DNA of 64,000 nt from Trema orientale (lineage: Eukaryota; Streptophyta; Magnoliopsida; Rosales; Cannabaceae): contig JXTC01000422.1 in the NCBI GenBank assembly GCA_002914845.1, positions 34,413 through 98,412 on the forward strand. Direction: 5' to 3'. The notes under the pieces are model-generated. The model was not told the origin of the DNA, ran no database searches, and was given only the letters and a program-made list of their open reading frames with translations. Position numbers and translations under genes: made by a program. Every line of letters begins with the position of its first letter. Within the stretch, counting starts at the first letter, position 1. This document shows positions 51,061 to 63,894 of the stretch, piece after piece.

Positions 51061-52387
51061 AAAATGCAGAGTTTGCTGATTAATCTATCTTTTCAGGGAT
51101 GATAATATTTGCTGAAGGAGGGAGTATGCGAGTGCGACCACCCCAACATTCGTATATAGGCTCTAAACGCTGTGCGGGCGGTCTGGAGCCGAAGCCCAAT
51201 ACTGAACTCTAGATCAATTTTCCAGGGCCCAGACCTTTTTGACAAAAGCCCATTAGGCATTAGTTGCCTGCCAGGTCCTATATCTTGTTATTTCTATAAG
51301 GCCCTTATTCTATTATTTCTTGAAACGTAATATCATCCCTACTATTGATATAATATTCTAATGATATCTCACCAACAACATTTTTGTTATTATTTATATA
51401 TAATATAAGAAAATACATAGTCTCTCTTGCCGTCTTGCAGGTTCATCTCAGTAAAGTTCAATGTAATATACATGGGTATATATGTGAGAGTATAGTAATC
51501 TCATAATATTTTTTCACATAAAAAAGGGAAAAAGAAATTCAACTACAAAGTTGAGTCACACGTTTGTGTTTCAACAATCAGCATTTACCGGAAGTAGGAG
51601 CCAAGTACTGCAACTGTTTGTTACTTGTCTTTTACAACTAACGTTGACATGGTACCAAAAGTCCCGACCTGACCATATCTAGTAGCTGAGCCCCGGACAC
51701 CAAAATCCTTTTCCACCAAAAGATTTATATATTAATTCACAAAACTTATAATTACAGTAAATTTAGACTGGTTAATATAAACAAAAGAAGTTCATTAGAT
51801 CCCCCACCAATATGAGAAAACTTAACAGTACTTTCCTAATAATTGGTCCCCAAATGATACAATTAAAATTAAAAAAAAATAACACTTAGGGCTGCATCTT
51901 TTTTTTCTTTCTTTTAATTTAACCTATCTAGTATCTAATATCTAATATTTTTATAAAGGAAAACAAAATGAGGAAAAGAAAAAAGGAAAATAATGAAGAC
52001 TTGGAATTTGAATAATGATTCTACCAACCCCCAGTGGCGTACTCTATATTCTCAAAAAAAAAAAAACCCATTTAATAGAAAATAATGGTTGAAAAAGTTA
52101 GTAGGAAAATGTTAGGTGCAATGCAAGCAGTCAGATTTAGAAGGACAGAGGATTATGTGGAACAATGGTTGAGAGTTGAGACAAAGCCTTAAAATAAAAA
52201 ACCTTCAGTAATTACAAAACCCCAAAATTTTGTAAGATTAGAGATAAAAGCTTTATTTGAGTCTTTGGTAGCGTGAGGTGAGAGAGACCAAACCAGAGGT
52301 ACACAACAGCGAAGAGAAGAGCTTATCTTCATTTCTTTCTTCATCATCGAACTTCGTCTCTAATATCCATAACCAAGCTTCACAAAA
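51061..52387. other. Divergent promoter region between the methyltransferase and PHR2
   Basis: 1.3 kb separating two genes that start away from each other. AT-rich with poly-A/T runs near 51870 and 52050. No extra gene or hairpin seen. The PHR2 leader probably begins after about 52260. Confidence 0.5.
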
Positions 52388-55303
52388 ATGGACCCAGATT
52401 CCAAAATGGAGAAAAACCCAGAAACACAACCCCTAGAGGAGCAGAACTCACTCGACATTATTGTAGCCTCTTCCCCTTTTGCCACTGCTTCACTGTCTCT
52501 TTCTCTCTCTACAATCATCCCAACCCATTTCTTCCAACAGCCCAAAATTTCTACTTTGTTTTCTCAGCCGAACAAGGTAAAGGTCCCCACACAAGCATCT
52601 TCTCTCACTCATCTTTCTCTCTCCTCAGCCTCCGTAACTCCGCCACCCAAGCTCTCTTTTAAGTCCACCATTTCAGCTAATCCTCTTCAGAACCCTCTCT
52701 CCTTGGGCCCTCGCCGCCCCATGGACCCCTCCAATGGGGCCGCGGTTCGCCGAGCCTCCATCGTTTGGTTCCGCAACGATTTGAGGGTCCACGACAACGA
52801 GTGCCTCAACTCGGCCCATAACGAGTCCATGTCCGTTTTGCCCGTCTACTGCTTTGATCCGAGAGATTATGGCAAATCGTCTTCTGGGTTCGACAAAACC
52901 GGGCCTTACCGGGCCACGTTTCTGGTTGAGTCGGTCACGGACCTCCGGAAGAACCTCCAGGCTCGAGGGTCGGATCTTGTGGTGAGAGTTGGGAAGCCTG
53001 AGACGGTTTTGGCGGAGTTGGCGAAGGCCATCGGCGCCGACGCTGTTTACGCACATCGAGAGGTTTCGCATGATGAGGTTAAGGCTGAGGGGCGAATTGA
53101 GGCCGCCATGAAAGAGGAGAATATTGAGGTGAAGTACTTTTGGGGGAGTACATTGTATCATGTTGATGATTTGCCGTTTAAGTTGGAGGATATGCCTTCG
53201 AACTATGGCGGGTTTAGGGAGAAAGTGCAGGGCTTGGATGTGAGAAAGACCATTGAGGCTCTTGACCAAATGAAGGGGTTGCCTTCTCGTGGTGATGTTG
53301 AGCCTGGGGATATTCCTTCATTGATGGATTTAGGTATTAACCCATCTGCTACAATGGCTCAGGTAGACTTTTATTGGTTCTGTTTCTTAATGGTTATTTT
53401 TTGCGTTCCTTGTTCTTGTTTTTTTTTATAAGGCGAATTAGATTGAGATGAAATACGGAAGAAATAATTTGTAAAGGTGATCAGTTGCATCATTGCTTGA
53501 GATTGCGAATCATGCACGTTACGTTGTTACATATTCAAAATGAACTTGTCTAGTTTGCTTCAATAGAAATGACTATAGTTATGGTTTTCAGTGTTTTATG
53601 ATAGCCCTTTTATTTATTAGGAGAAAATGAATGTATAGCGGGCGTGTCTAGTGTATTTTAGCTTGGAGCGTAGTGAAGGATATGTGAATTGGTGAACTTG
53701 TGAGGTTAGTCGTGACTTGTCTATTCAAAATGTATTCAGAGGATTTAAAGTAAAATGCTGTGTGATTATGACGAGAAAGTAAGAACATTCGTGTGGAGAA
53801 GACGGAAACGAACATAAGAAGCGCATAAACTTTTGTGGTGCATGAACCACCATGGATGGTTGGTCATGAAACTTACTGAAGTAATGATTGTTGCCGATAG
53901 ATTTGTGGTAGGCATTAAGGGAACAATGGTGTGGTTCAGAATCCTAGGACACCAGGTTAAGTTTTTTGCTTTGTATAAGTCGGGCATTCTTTTGATCTGA
54001 TTTGGGACTTGATAAAGGAGTAATTGATTGAAATATTATTCTTGTTGTATGGTTGTTGTGGTTGACTCTAGTGGATGGGATGAGCGTTATCTGTTTCTTT
54101 GATTTAAATCAGGTAGGCAACAGCGCAGAGTTGAATTTCCTGCGGTACCTGTTACAAGTGCTGTGTTCTTACTTCTTATCCTCTAAAAAATTTTATACTC
54201 TCCGTTACGGCTACAATAGCTTAAGTTAGATAATTAATCAAAGGAAAGGGATAAGAGTCTATGCTAAAGTATACATTAGCTGAAATAGTGCTATTCCTTT
54301 TGTGTTTGTAAGACTGATTTAGCTGGTCAGTTGTCCTGAATCTCATAGATCTCTTGTATTATGAGTCTATGACTTTCCATGAACCTTCTGCAAGTTTTAC
54401 TGCAGATGTTAACAATGGTTGGTCTATCTCTCATATTGTAACCATTTACTAATCATCGAGTCATAACAAACTTCTGTTCAGTTCTCTTTCCCTCAATAAA
54501 GTGATAATATCTGCTGTCTTGTAGGATGGAAAGCCAGCCGCTAATGTTTCCTTGGTTGGGGGAGAAACAGAAGCACTAGAAAGACTGAAGAAGTTTGCAG
54601 CTGAGTGCCAAGCGCAGCCTCACAAAGGGAGTAAAGATGGCAGCCATGATAGCATATATGGAGCAAACTTTTCCTGCAAAATTTCTCCATGGCTGGCTAT
54701 GGGATGCCTCTCTCCCCGCTCAATGTTTGATGAACTAAAGAAAACTACTACCAGGTCCAATTCGAACTTCCCTTCCTTTTCAGTCGTGATATAGTTTTGA
54801 AAAGGATACATTCTGACATTGAATTGAAGCTTCATGGTTGGCAGGACAATTTCTGCTTCCTCGAGTCAGAATGATGGAGGCAGTGGAATGAACTGGTTAT
54901 TGTTCGAGTTATTGTGGAGGGATTTCTTCAGGTAAATAAGGGACTTGCATCACCGACGCTAATGCTAGAAAACCAATATTTTCTACATGAATGAATTTAT
55001 CATCACTGGCTTTTCCTCTCTTATTATCGTTCCATATCTCTGATTTACTTCGAATTCATGAAAACTTGGCTTGTAGCCTATAGCCGATTCTTCCTGTTAT
55101 ATTTCCATCGGAGTGAATTGAATTGAGTGTTGACATACATTTTTATTCTCTAAAATCACTAATGTTTTCATTAGCCAAAAGATAAAAAATCACTAATGCT
55201 TCTCTTGCTTGTTAAATTCAGATTCATTACCAAGAAATACAGTTCAGCAAAGAAACAGCTCGACAGTTCTCCAGCAACTGCTTGTACTGGTGCCCTTGCT
55301 TAA
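52388..55303 (+). CDS. PHR2: Photolyase/blue-light receptor PHR2
   Basis: Member of the photolyase/cryptochrome family. Four exons: 52388-53362, 54525-54754, 54845-54931, 55222-55303, in phase, 457 residues. Residues 1-115 are rich in Ser/Thr/Pro and look like a plastid transit peptide; the photolyase alpha/beta domain follows from about 122 (VWFRNDLRVHDNECLNSA, VLPVYCFDPRDYGKSS). Further on come GGETEALERLKKF, FSCKISPWLAMGCLSPR and LLWRDFFRFITKKYSS, which in full photolyases and CRY-DASH are in the FAD-binding domain. The protein then stops after ATACTGALA, so the last part of that domain is missing, as in Arabidopsis PHR2. Its activity is not firmly known; I would not assume DNA repair. The large first exon has no intron for 975 bp. 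Confidence 0.93.
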
Positions 55304-55782
55304 GGAAGAACATGTAATTGGGTGTCAGAAGAAAGGTTTCTGTTGGGTTGATGATTTCGTTTGTCTATTTTCCCCCATAATGTAGCTCTTAGAGCTGGAG
55401 TAGGAGTGCTTAACATTTTCTATTGTCGAAGTCCTTTCCGGGTACCAAATAAAATGGTCGAATTTTGAAATTCAGCTGTTTAATGAATAGTCCATCTGAC
55501 ATTTTGGTATCATTGTCTATTTCCTAATGTTCTATACATTTTTCTCTTTCAGAAAAGAGATGAACTACTCATTGTGAGACCATAATTGTACTTGGCACTA
55601 AAAGAATCAATATTCAACTGTTCATACTACTATAATTATTCAAGTAGTTAAAAAAATAGAAACAAACAGGAAAAAAGAAAGATTAGAATACAGAAACTAT
55701 TATACAGTCGTATAATTATATAACGATAAGAGGAGAAGGAAACAAAAAGCTATATCCAGCTGCAGGAAAACCACAAGAGAAA
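55304..55782. other. Short convergent intergenic region
   Basis: 479 bp between the stop codons of PHR2 (+) and MHX (-). It must hold both 3' UTRs, so the two transcripts may overlap at their ends. No other feature seen. Confidence 0.6.
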
Positions 55783-58700
55783 TCATATGACGCCGGAAAC
55801 TCTCAGAGACGATAGCACAACAAAAATAATCCAAAGTAACATGAAGTACACAGAAGTAACCCAGGCCCAGAGCTTTGGCCCTCCAAGTTCAGCACCCAAC
55901 GTTAGACGCCTAAATACCAGGACAACAATACAGCCTACAGAAGTAGAGAAAAACACAAGTAAAGAGAAGCTGAGTCCTGCTGCATTCTCGATTCGCAGTG
56001 GTTCTCTGTATGCTATGAAGTTGTATGCAGTGTCAATCAGCCATGGAACGCCGATGCCAACATAAATATTCACTGAATTACTGTAACATCGTAAAACAAA
56101 ATGATTAAACCAATTCACATCCTGATGATCATGCATTGTTCTATATAAAGTACATATCAGTACTAAAAGTAGGCAAAGGATGCAGATAAATGTCCTTGAG
56201 AAAAAGCCACAACCATCATGTCATATTAATTCTTTAAGCACTTTAATTATATCATAGCAAAGGTTGGTAATTTAACTTAGTATGTCACAAGACAAGTTCA
56301 ATACTAAACTGAGAATAAAAATACCTCTTGTAACAACTTTATCTCTAAATTCTCATTATATTAGCACAAACAAGAACGTCTAAGTGAAAGGGAATTCAAC
56401 TGACTAAACCTGCAGGTGATGTTGGCAATAGCAGAGTCTGCCGTTGTCTGGCGTTCTGCAGCAATCTTACTTGCAACTAAATCTGGCCATGAAGTACCAC
56501 TTGCTAGTGCAGTAAATGCTATCACATAAGGATTTATTCCTGCAATAAAAAAAAAAATGTAGATCTAAATACAAAGAAATGATAATATTGGGTGGACCGA
56601 CTTGGTAATTGAATCAAATTCATCAACAATATTGAATGAAATGGCAACTTTATTTCAAATGAAGCAAAATACCTGTGACACAGCTTATCAGATCTGTGAG
56701 TTTCGTCACTATGTAAGCGATACCACTGATGAAAATTAGAGAAGATATGAAGGCAACCCAACCATGAGCAATATTGTATGGAGGCACAAAGGCAAACAGA
56801 AGTCTCCATGGAGCCAGAAGTAACTGCCAGGAAATTCTTGCAAGCCGCAGATAGATATTATTCAATTTTCTTGATTCTCTGCTTTCCAACTGTTCAGGAA
56901 GAATGACATTATTCACCAGGAATATGAATACTAATCAATGAAAACGTTCTCCCCATTATTGCGAAAAGGAAAAAAACACGCAAAAATTTTAATTATGATG
57001 GCCTTGAGTAAGCACACAACTAAATGATGGCTAACGAATGAGTCAAAATAAAAAGATAAACTACCGATTTTCAAATCTAACTCACAGTTTAACATGTTAA
57101 AAATAGCAGTTTAAGAGAAAAGCTATCAAAGGGGACTGAATAAGGAGTTTGAGATGATGCTATTGCATAAGAATAAAGGTTGAATTCCTGAAAATGCTTT
57201 GATAAAGAAGTTGAAGAGTAAAGAAAACAGATGTGGCAAGGTAATTACTTATATACAGAAAAAATGCAATACCATGAGTGCGTCCACAAATTGCTGCCTC
57301 CAAAGTGCAAGTACATCAGAATCTTCTAAAGCTGTCTCTTCAGGCAAAATTTTATTCGAGGGTTCAGCGGCATCATCAAATTCAGGCACCTTTTGATACA
57401 TTGAACCTGAAAACTCTTGACATTCATTGTAGATTTGAATTTTAGTCTAAACAAACGATGTTATAAGGCGAAACAGAGTGCTACAACATAAAACGGAGTA
57501 TAATTCCCTGTTCTTTTAACATGGCGAATATAGCCCAGTCAAATATGTGAACTAAGCCCAAGCTACTATCTGCCTGTTCCCAAAACCACAAAATACAATT
57601 CTCCTTAAGTCAGAGCCCATTCATCAACTTCGTGATGTAGACAATGCTTGTTATAATTTCCCAGGGGCCATATTGTATAAATCGTTGTTCGACAATTGTG
57701 GAGCTTACAAAATAGCTCATGGTTTTCTGCCTCATATAGACTCATTGACTCATTTTCATGTAAGTTCTGGCTAATTTGTTTCTTCTGAACTTACCTTCAC
57801 TTAAACAAGACTAAAAGTCACCACAATCGGGATTTAACAAGTACCTGTTTCATTGCTTGAATGAATGGAGAAAATATCGACCACTTTCCTGTCTTCATCT
57901 TCAACAGCTTGAAGTATTTCAGAATAGTTATTGCCAACACTGCTATCATGTTCATGCGAAGCTGCCTCAGCTGGCACCCACTCCTCTGGTCTCTCACCTT
58001 TTTCCCTTGAGAATGAAAGATGGCCGAAAAAAAAATATTGAGCTAGTCTCACAATAAGTTTACATCATTGCAGAAAACAAAAAACGAAAAACAGAAAATA
58101 TAATATGGAACTAAAAATTGCATCTATCTAGAGAATAGAATCTTGGAGTGAAAGAAAAAGTACATACAAAGGAAGAGATAAGTAAGGCCAACGCTTGTCT
58201 TGAGCATACGCATGTGTCAGCAGTAATCCATATTGAAGTACTGTTAATAAGGCCTCCCATAGTGTAATCACATTTGGAGTCCAAACCTTAGAGCAGGAAG
58301 CATATCTATTTCATCACATAGCTTTTGATATATCATATACACAAGAAACAACAATTTGTATTCCTTTCACATACTTATCATCAAGTACACCCCAAAAAGA
58401 AGAAAAAAAAGTGAAATGAGGTAACTAAATCATCTTATCCAATGAATACTGACATAAATATCCATCCACATTATTAGGTTTCATGTTGGCCTGAAATTGG
58501 ACATTAGCATATGCTGGTGTGGCACCTGTGAAACTAACTAATAGCACCAATGCATAGGAATATTACAAAGAGAAAGGAAAGCAATTTAAAAGTCCATAAG
58601 AAGCCCCATTTTTGCTGATCATGTGGGTTGAAAAAAGAGGAAATAGGAATAAGTCCAACCAAGTAAAGTATAATTTCTGTAACATGAAAAAGAATCATGA

Positions 58701-59395
58701 AGATTTCCAGAAATTACTAAAAGTACCTCAAGAATTATATACAACCAAATGTAAGCCCAAAAGGACCAAAAAAGCTCCACCAACCAAACTCCTATGTCAG
58801 CTATCTTTTTCAACTCTCCAGTTCGTGGAACTACAACACAAACAGCATGGATAGGGAAAAGGTCGAAAGCAGCAGAACCAACAAGCGTTCCAGGACCCAA
58901 ACCTATATAATTCATAAGTCGACGAATATATTCCAAATTTAATATACTCCAATTTATAATCGAAATCATGAAAAAGAAAAGATTCTACATAACAAACAAA
59001 CCTCCAGCATAGAGGTTTCCCAGATTCCTTATTGCATCAATAGTGGCTAAAGATATTTGAGGAAAGCTAGTCCCAAAAGCCAGGAGACTAATATCTGCAA
59101 TAGTGAAATTCCACACTTTCTCATGCCTAATAGTTTCAGCCCCAGTATAAGGGTCAATCACTACAACCTCATGAGTGTGCTTCACAACATTCTCCATAGA
59201 CCGAAAAAAACGAGCAGTTATAGCTGATAATCCAATGAAACAGTAAGCAAGACCAAGAAAGTACAAGAATGTCCTGAACCCATTTGCAAGCTGAGTTTCA
59301 CCACGAAAAAGCAAGTAGCTTTCACATGTTCCTTGCCCAAGAATATTGTGAACTCCAAGCATGGTTGCTACAGTTGGCTTAGCCACTGAGGCCAT
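55783..59395 (-). CDS. MHX: Vacuolar Mg2+/Zn2+-proton exchanger (Na/Ca exchanger family)
   Basis: Multi-pass tonoplast transporter that exchanges protons for Mg2+ and Zn2+. Eight coding exons on the minus strand: 59395-59002, 58902-58727, 58286-58168, 58005-57845, 57406-57273, 56889-56673, 56539-56410, 56080-55783, in phase, 542 residues. The two exchanger alpha-repeats are plain: [19 protein letters not shown] near 103-121 and [19 protein letters not shown] near 410-428. Between them lies a long hydrophilic loop containing [11 protein letters not shown] and [14 protein letters not shown]. The C-terminus [13 protein letters not shown] is the family ending. Hydrophobic segments (for example [18 protein letters not shown] and [20 protein letters not shown]) number about ten. 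The Arabidopsis protein, as I recall it, is near-identical in the repeats. Exon 4's acceptor (CTCAAG) could be shifted by a few residues. Confidence 0.94.
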
Positions 59396-60060
59396 CTTAT
59401 TCAGTCCAAAACTTGCAGTTTAGGCATCCAATAATAAAGCAACTCTTCTATATATATATAGCAGTGATAGAGCTGAAGCACAAATAGGTGAATCAAACAA
59501 TAAACAAATACATACAAAAAAGGTGAACAAACAAATCCAAATTCCAAAGATATGTATATAGCCTTGAAAAAAAAAAAAAACAAAAAAAACGAAGCATCTT
59601 TTCAGTGAGTTTATGCTGAAGCTTTAGTTTATACTTTTTAGCACTGAGAATAGTCCAAAAAAATCAACCAGTTAAAAGATAAAATAAATGATACAAATTT
59701 AGAGCTCTTCTCCAAGATGAATCGATTAGGTAAGCATGCATTAACATCTGGGAATTAAGATTTCAGATCCAAGTTGCAATTCCAAAGCCAAATCAAGCTG
59801 ATAAACTCATCGAAAACTATCTGTATCAGATAAACAAACAGCTATATATAATTATATATAGCTATATATGTATGTACATACAGCACAATAGAATTTTCAG
59901 CTCAAGTAAGCAAAACTCAATCTCCATTAATGGTTGATGATATCAATGAAGGACGAAAACAGAAAAGAACAGAATCGATGAAGACTGACCGTAGTAAACA
60001 GGACAAGGATTGCCGGAGATTTACCGGCGCCGGGATCCACCGGCGGCGCTCCGGCGTAAC
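59396..60060 (-). other. Leader and probable 5' UTR intron of MHX
   Basis: On the minus strand a donor candidate (GCCGGTAAATC, about 60025) and acceptor candidates just before the start codon (CTAAACTGCAAG, about 59418) would remove an intron of about 0.6 kb from the leader. The segment is T-rich on the transcribed strand, as plant introns are. The Arabidopsis MHX leader is known to have an intron that enhances expression; here the intron is inferred from splice-like sequences only. Confidence 0.5.
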
Positions 60061-60079
60061 CCGCCACGTGTCTATCCAA

Positions 60080-60193
60080 TTATCTCGAGAGAGTTTTTTT
60101 TATTAAAAAAAAAAAAGGAAAAAACAAGGTAAAAGAGAAAGAATGGGGTAGGATGGAGAGTTGGGGACTTATCAAGGCGTCGAAAACGTGCAT
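60080..60193 (-). CDS. Upstream open reading frame in the MHX leader
   Basis: An ATG at 60193 opens a 37-codon frame (starts MHVFDALISPQL, ends KKTLSR) closed by TAA at 60080. It lies some 50 bp downstream of a TATA-like sequence on the minus strand (TATATAAAAGA, 60251-60241), so it should be close to the 5' end of the mRNA. Its second half is encoded by long T and A runs, so its length is probably unstable between relatives. Arabidopsis MHX has a translation-lowering upstream ORF, which makes a role here plausible, but this one has not been shown to be transcribed or translated. Confidence 0.45.
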   Translation of the reverse strand: MHVFDALISPQLSILPHSFSFTLFFPFFFLIKKTLSR

Positions 60194-60240
60194 GGTTTGG
60201 GGCTTTGGAGGTTTGGCCTCTTTTCTCTCTGTTTTTCTTT

Positions 60241-60251
60241 TCTTTTATATA
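60241..60251 (-). promoter_or_regulatory. TATA-like box of MHX
   Basis: Read on the minus strand, TATATAAAAGA follows a longer TATATA tract and lies about 50 bp before the upstream ORF. A start site near 60212-60220 would be expected. The neighbouring ATT repeat lies immediately upstream of the box. Confidence 0.45.
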
Positions 60252-60263
60252 TATATATATAAT

Positions 60264-60266
60264 TAC

Positions 60267-60320
<54 letters not shown>
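60264..60320. repeat. ATT trinucleotide microsatellite
   Basis: About 18 uninterrupted ATT units, adjoining a TATATA tract. It sits at the upstream edge of the MHX promoter, so length changes could alter promoter spacing. Confidence 0.95.
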
Positions 60321-60321
<1 letters not shown>

Positions 60322-62289
60322 GCGTTTAATGATTAAATTTGCACGACAATCTAGTTCATATTGTTATGGATTTAGCTTAGAGGCAAATTTGTTGTTTTGT
60401 CCTTATTCGCTTTCTCACATTTCATTTCAATCAAGTCCTCTGTAATTTTGGCTTACCTACCAGCTACCAACAAAAAAGATTCAGGGAGACTTGGGGACAT
60501 TAAATCAACATTTGGTGTTAGTAATGATTTTATTACCAGTACATTGCATAATGCATCGACATAGTGTGAAAGTATTCTAGTAAACTTTTTGTTTTTTAAC
60601 CTAAATTTGAACCTAGCAAGAATCACGTGAATAGGGAGAGAAGACACGAGTGCCAACAAATTAGAGAGATGTAATTGTGTTTTAAAATATTAATTTAATA
60701 AAATTATAACCAATCAATTACAATCACGTGAAACTCCCTTCTCCGGTGGTTCCACGGCTGCAGTTTTTCAAGTTCGTTAGAATTTTACCCTTATGTAAAT
60801 TTAAATTTATTTACTCTTAAATTCAATTATAATTTTTGTTTGATTGCTTGTAGGCATTAATCTGATCATAATAATTACATCTTTTATTCAGTACAAAAGA
60901 TCCTAAGTTTGACATTATCTATTATCTCATCCTAAAAATATGTACAATTACATCTTCTTTCATTCACAATTTATTTTATTTTATTTTATTTTTTTGTGGA
61001 GAGCTTAACACATAAGTTTTTTTTTTCTCTTTTTTTTTTTTTTAAGCTAATCGGTTTGTTTTCGTCATCTTTTATCTTTCTCTCAATGGTTACAATTATT
61101 GGTATTCGCTTATCAAACAAAATGTAGCAATTAATAGAACGTCTTATTCCTAATTAGAGAAGATATTTGTTGCCAAGTAATTATTTTATTGATGCCCCCT
61201 ATATGGGCCACTCCGTATAAATTATAATAGCATTTGATAAACTGGACGTAATGGTGCTTGATACTTATGCAAAGTCAGCATCATTATAATAATTTAACTT
61301 TTGCAATCTACTAATTTAAACTAAATAAATAGATAAAGGCAAGGCAGTTCAAAAGTCTGTCCTCGTATACAATTCGAGAAAGATTATGAGGGAAAGATAT
61401 GGATGACGCTGGGTATTAAATTTTTAATACCAGTTATATATGATTGAGTTATCATTATTCAATTAATGTAATAAAATTTATTATAAATAAAGTAATTATA
61501 TTTACTAATTGAATATTGTCATATTTGTCATTAATATTATTTGAAATTAATATTATTTGAAAGATCTATAGATACCATCTCAATCATAGTATCGTGTTCA
61601 TTCTAATTTAAAAGGTGAATCCTAACGTTACACAACTGTTTAACTAGGATAATTGCAAATATAGCTTAATCAAGATTATCTATAGCTCATTCCCTCAAAA
61701 AAAATATATATATATATATATTTATCTATAGCTCATGGATATTATAGACCAAGAATTGAGGAGAGAAGAACGAATATTTACACTAGGAAAAATTATTGTG
61801 GTTAACAATTTAATTGATGTGTCATTTCTATATAATTGGATATCTGATATTGTATGTATCATGCAAAATTTTAATTGAATTGTTTGACCAGATAGGATAA
61901 TAATAATTATCTATATAAGTGATAAGAAAGTTTATCCATACGCGAAAAAGAAAAATACTAAACAATACTAAAACGATAAAAATATCAGAAGTACTAAATT
62001 AACAAACAAAACAAGATACATGCCAAGTGTTCTACCTCATCTCATATCAACCAACTTGAAATTGTTTTAACAGTCGGGGGCCTCAAAAAGATAGCTTTTT
62101 TCTAGAATTAGACTATTTCAAAATGGATTCCCGCCCAGCAATACATCTAACAGAAGTCTAAGCTAGATTTATCATTTCTTGCCTTCAGACATCTGGAGAG
62201 TCCATGAGATTGAGGGCGCAAATTCTGGATTCATAAAAGCATTTGAACAGAATGGTATAAAGGGGCGCATCTGTCTCTTTCATCTACCT
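60321..62289. other. Gene-free AT-rich region
   Basis: No supported gene. Contains poly-T runs near 61020, a TATATA tract near 61707 and several ATTAATAT-type short repeats. The short frame at 60453-60659 (minus) has no recognisable feature. Confidence 0.5.
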
Positions 62290-63400
62290 CTAGTGACCTT
62301 CACAAGAGCCTAATCCGTCTCTTCAAATCTCTAGTAACAGTTTCCCGCTCAAACTCCTTAGCAGTCATATTTATAGCTTCTTGACAAACACTAGATATTC
62401 TGAGGTTCTTAATACTGCCTATTGGCGTACTTAGAATTGTTCACAAAGAAGCAGAATGCAATTTCCAATTTTCGATTAGAATCACAGGCAACAAATAGAA
62501 CTTGAGAAAAACGCCACCTAAGTCGAACCAAATTACAACTCAGAACTTTATTGATCTTCCTTGCTTTGGTAAGGTCTCTTTTCACTCCATTTACTCATCT
62601 TTGCATACAATTTAGATTACAGTACATAGTTCACGCTACTGAAAGGATCAAATTCAACTAGTTGCCTAGCAAAAGGCCAAAATCTCACATTTTCCTATAT
62701 CCCCATGAGTCCAGGATCGTTACATGAGAGACCCTCATTCATCTTCCTTAGATACTCATTTTCTTCATTAATCAAATCTCCATGGACACAAGCACACGGC
62801 GTGCGCAGAAAATGTTATAGCATTATGTAACAGTTGTTTTCACCCATTGCTTTTATATTTCAGCAAGCTAGTCAAGACGTTTCCTGGCATAGTGGCATGT
62901 CAAGCACGCGAAGTCCGGAGATGATTGCCATCCAGGCCATCGCATCCCTATTATTGAATACCCATTTCTCTTATTGAATGCTCCCAAGATTTTGCAAACA
63001 TGTCTACAAAAGCAGTTACGATCGCAATTCCCATACGACATTTATCAAAGTAAGCATCAATCGATTTTTCCATGCACAAATGCACCTAATTGTCCACAAG
63101 CGGCAAGCCGAAAGCACACTCGGCATGGTGCAACTGGTGAGCACGAGACTTTCCGCTTGCAAAATTTGCATAACCCGAAAAAATGCCAGTGCTTATCAGG
63201 CAATGCCTGAATGCCACGATATTACATTGCCACAGGGCATTTTGTCGACCAGGATTCCGTGGAACATCCACACAATGCTATTGCATCAGCGTTATTATAA
63301 AATTCCAGAATGCCTAATCAGTTTCGGAAATTTCATCGAACACTTGGCAGGCAAGCATCAAAAGCCGGGACGAGTCAAAATGCGGGAGTCCAAACAAACG
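62290..63400 (-). pseudogene. Decayed PPR-DYW pentatricopeptide repeat gene
   Basis: Read on the minus strand, pieces of a PPR protein appear in order but in shifting frames with stops. Around 63330 there is CQVFDEISETD followed by a stop. Around 63115-63150 is LAACGQLGAFVHGK, which needs a frame change from the preceding piece. Around 62990-63030 is IVTAFVDMFAK, then AMAWMAIISGL near 62940 in yet another frame. Near 62433-62300 is LSTPIGSIKNLRISSVCQEA then FERETVTRD, a degraded DYW-domain segment. Working PPR-DYW proteins edit organelle RNA; this copy cannot make one. It is upstream-adjacent in the minus direction to RPL22's 3' end. Boundaries are approximate. Confidence 0.75.
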
Positions 63401-63894
63401 TGTCCTGGCCAACTTGATGTAGATATTTCCAGGTAGCATTTTGAATCACCCTTAACAAATCTAAGCAAAAATAAAAGTCACCATTTACCAAAATTTTCAA
63501 ATCACTCACTGATAACTAATACTAATGCACTTCACGAAAATCTACAACAGCCAATAAGTACCGAATTATTATCACTTACTTGGGCAGTGGAGACTGAAAT
63601 AAAACATAATTTTCTAGGAACCCCAAGTATTTAAGAACCATTAAAAAATGCAACTACCAACTAGTAACATGAATATAGGCAAAATCCCGGAATTAAGCAT
63701 ACATTGCATTACCCACTTGAGTACTTAGACAGCGAAATTTTAATTATAAGTGCAAAAACTCGAATTTCTCTTTTGAGTAAACAATCACAAAACGACCCCA
63801 ACAAAGGTTAAAGTGCTGAAAAAGGAAAAGAATAATATAAAGTAACTCTTTCAAGCAACTAAGCCTACTGGATAATGCCTCCAAAACTAAATCC

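Noticed and set aside
62974..63436. Open frames of 78 and 152 codons on the plus strand
   Set aside because: They lie over the PPR pseudogene read in the opposite direction; the predicted proteins have no recognisable features.
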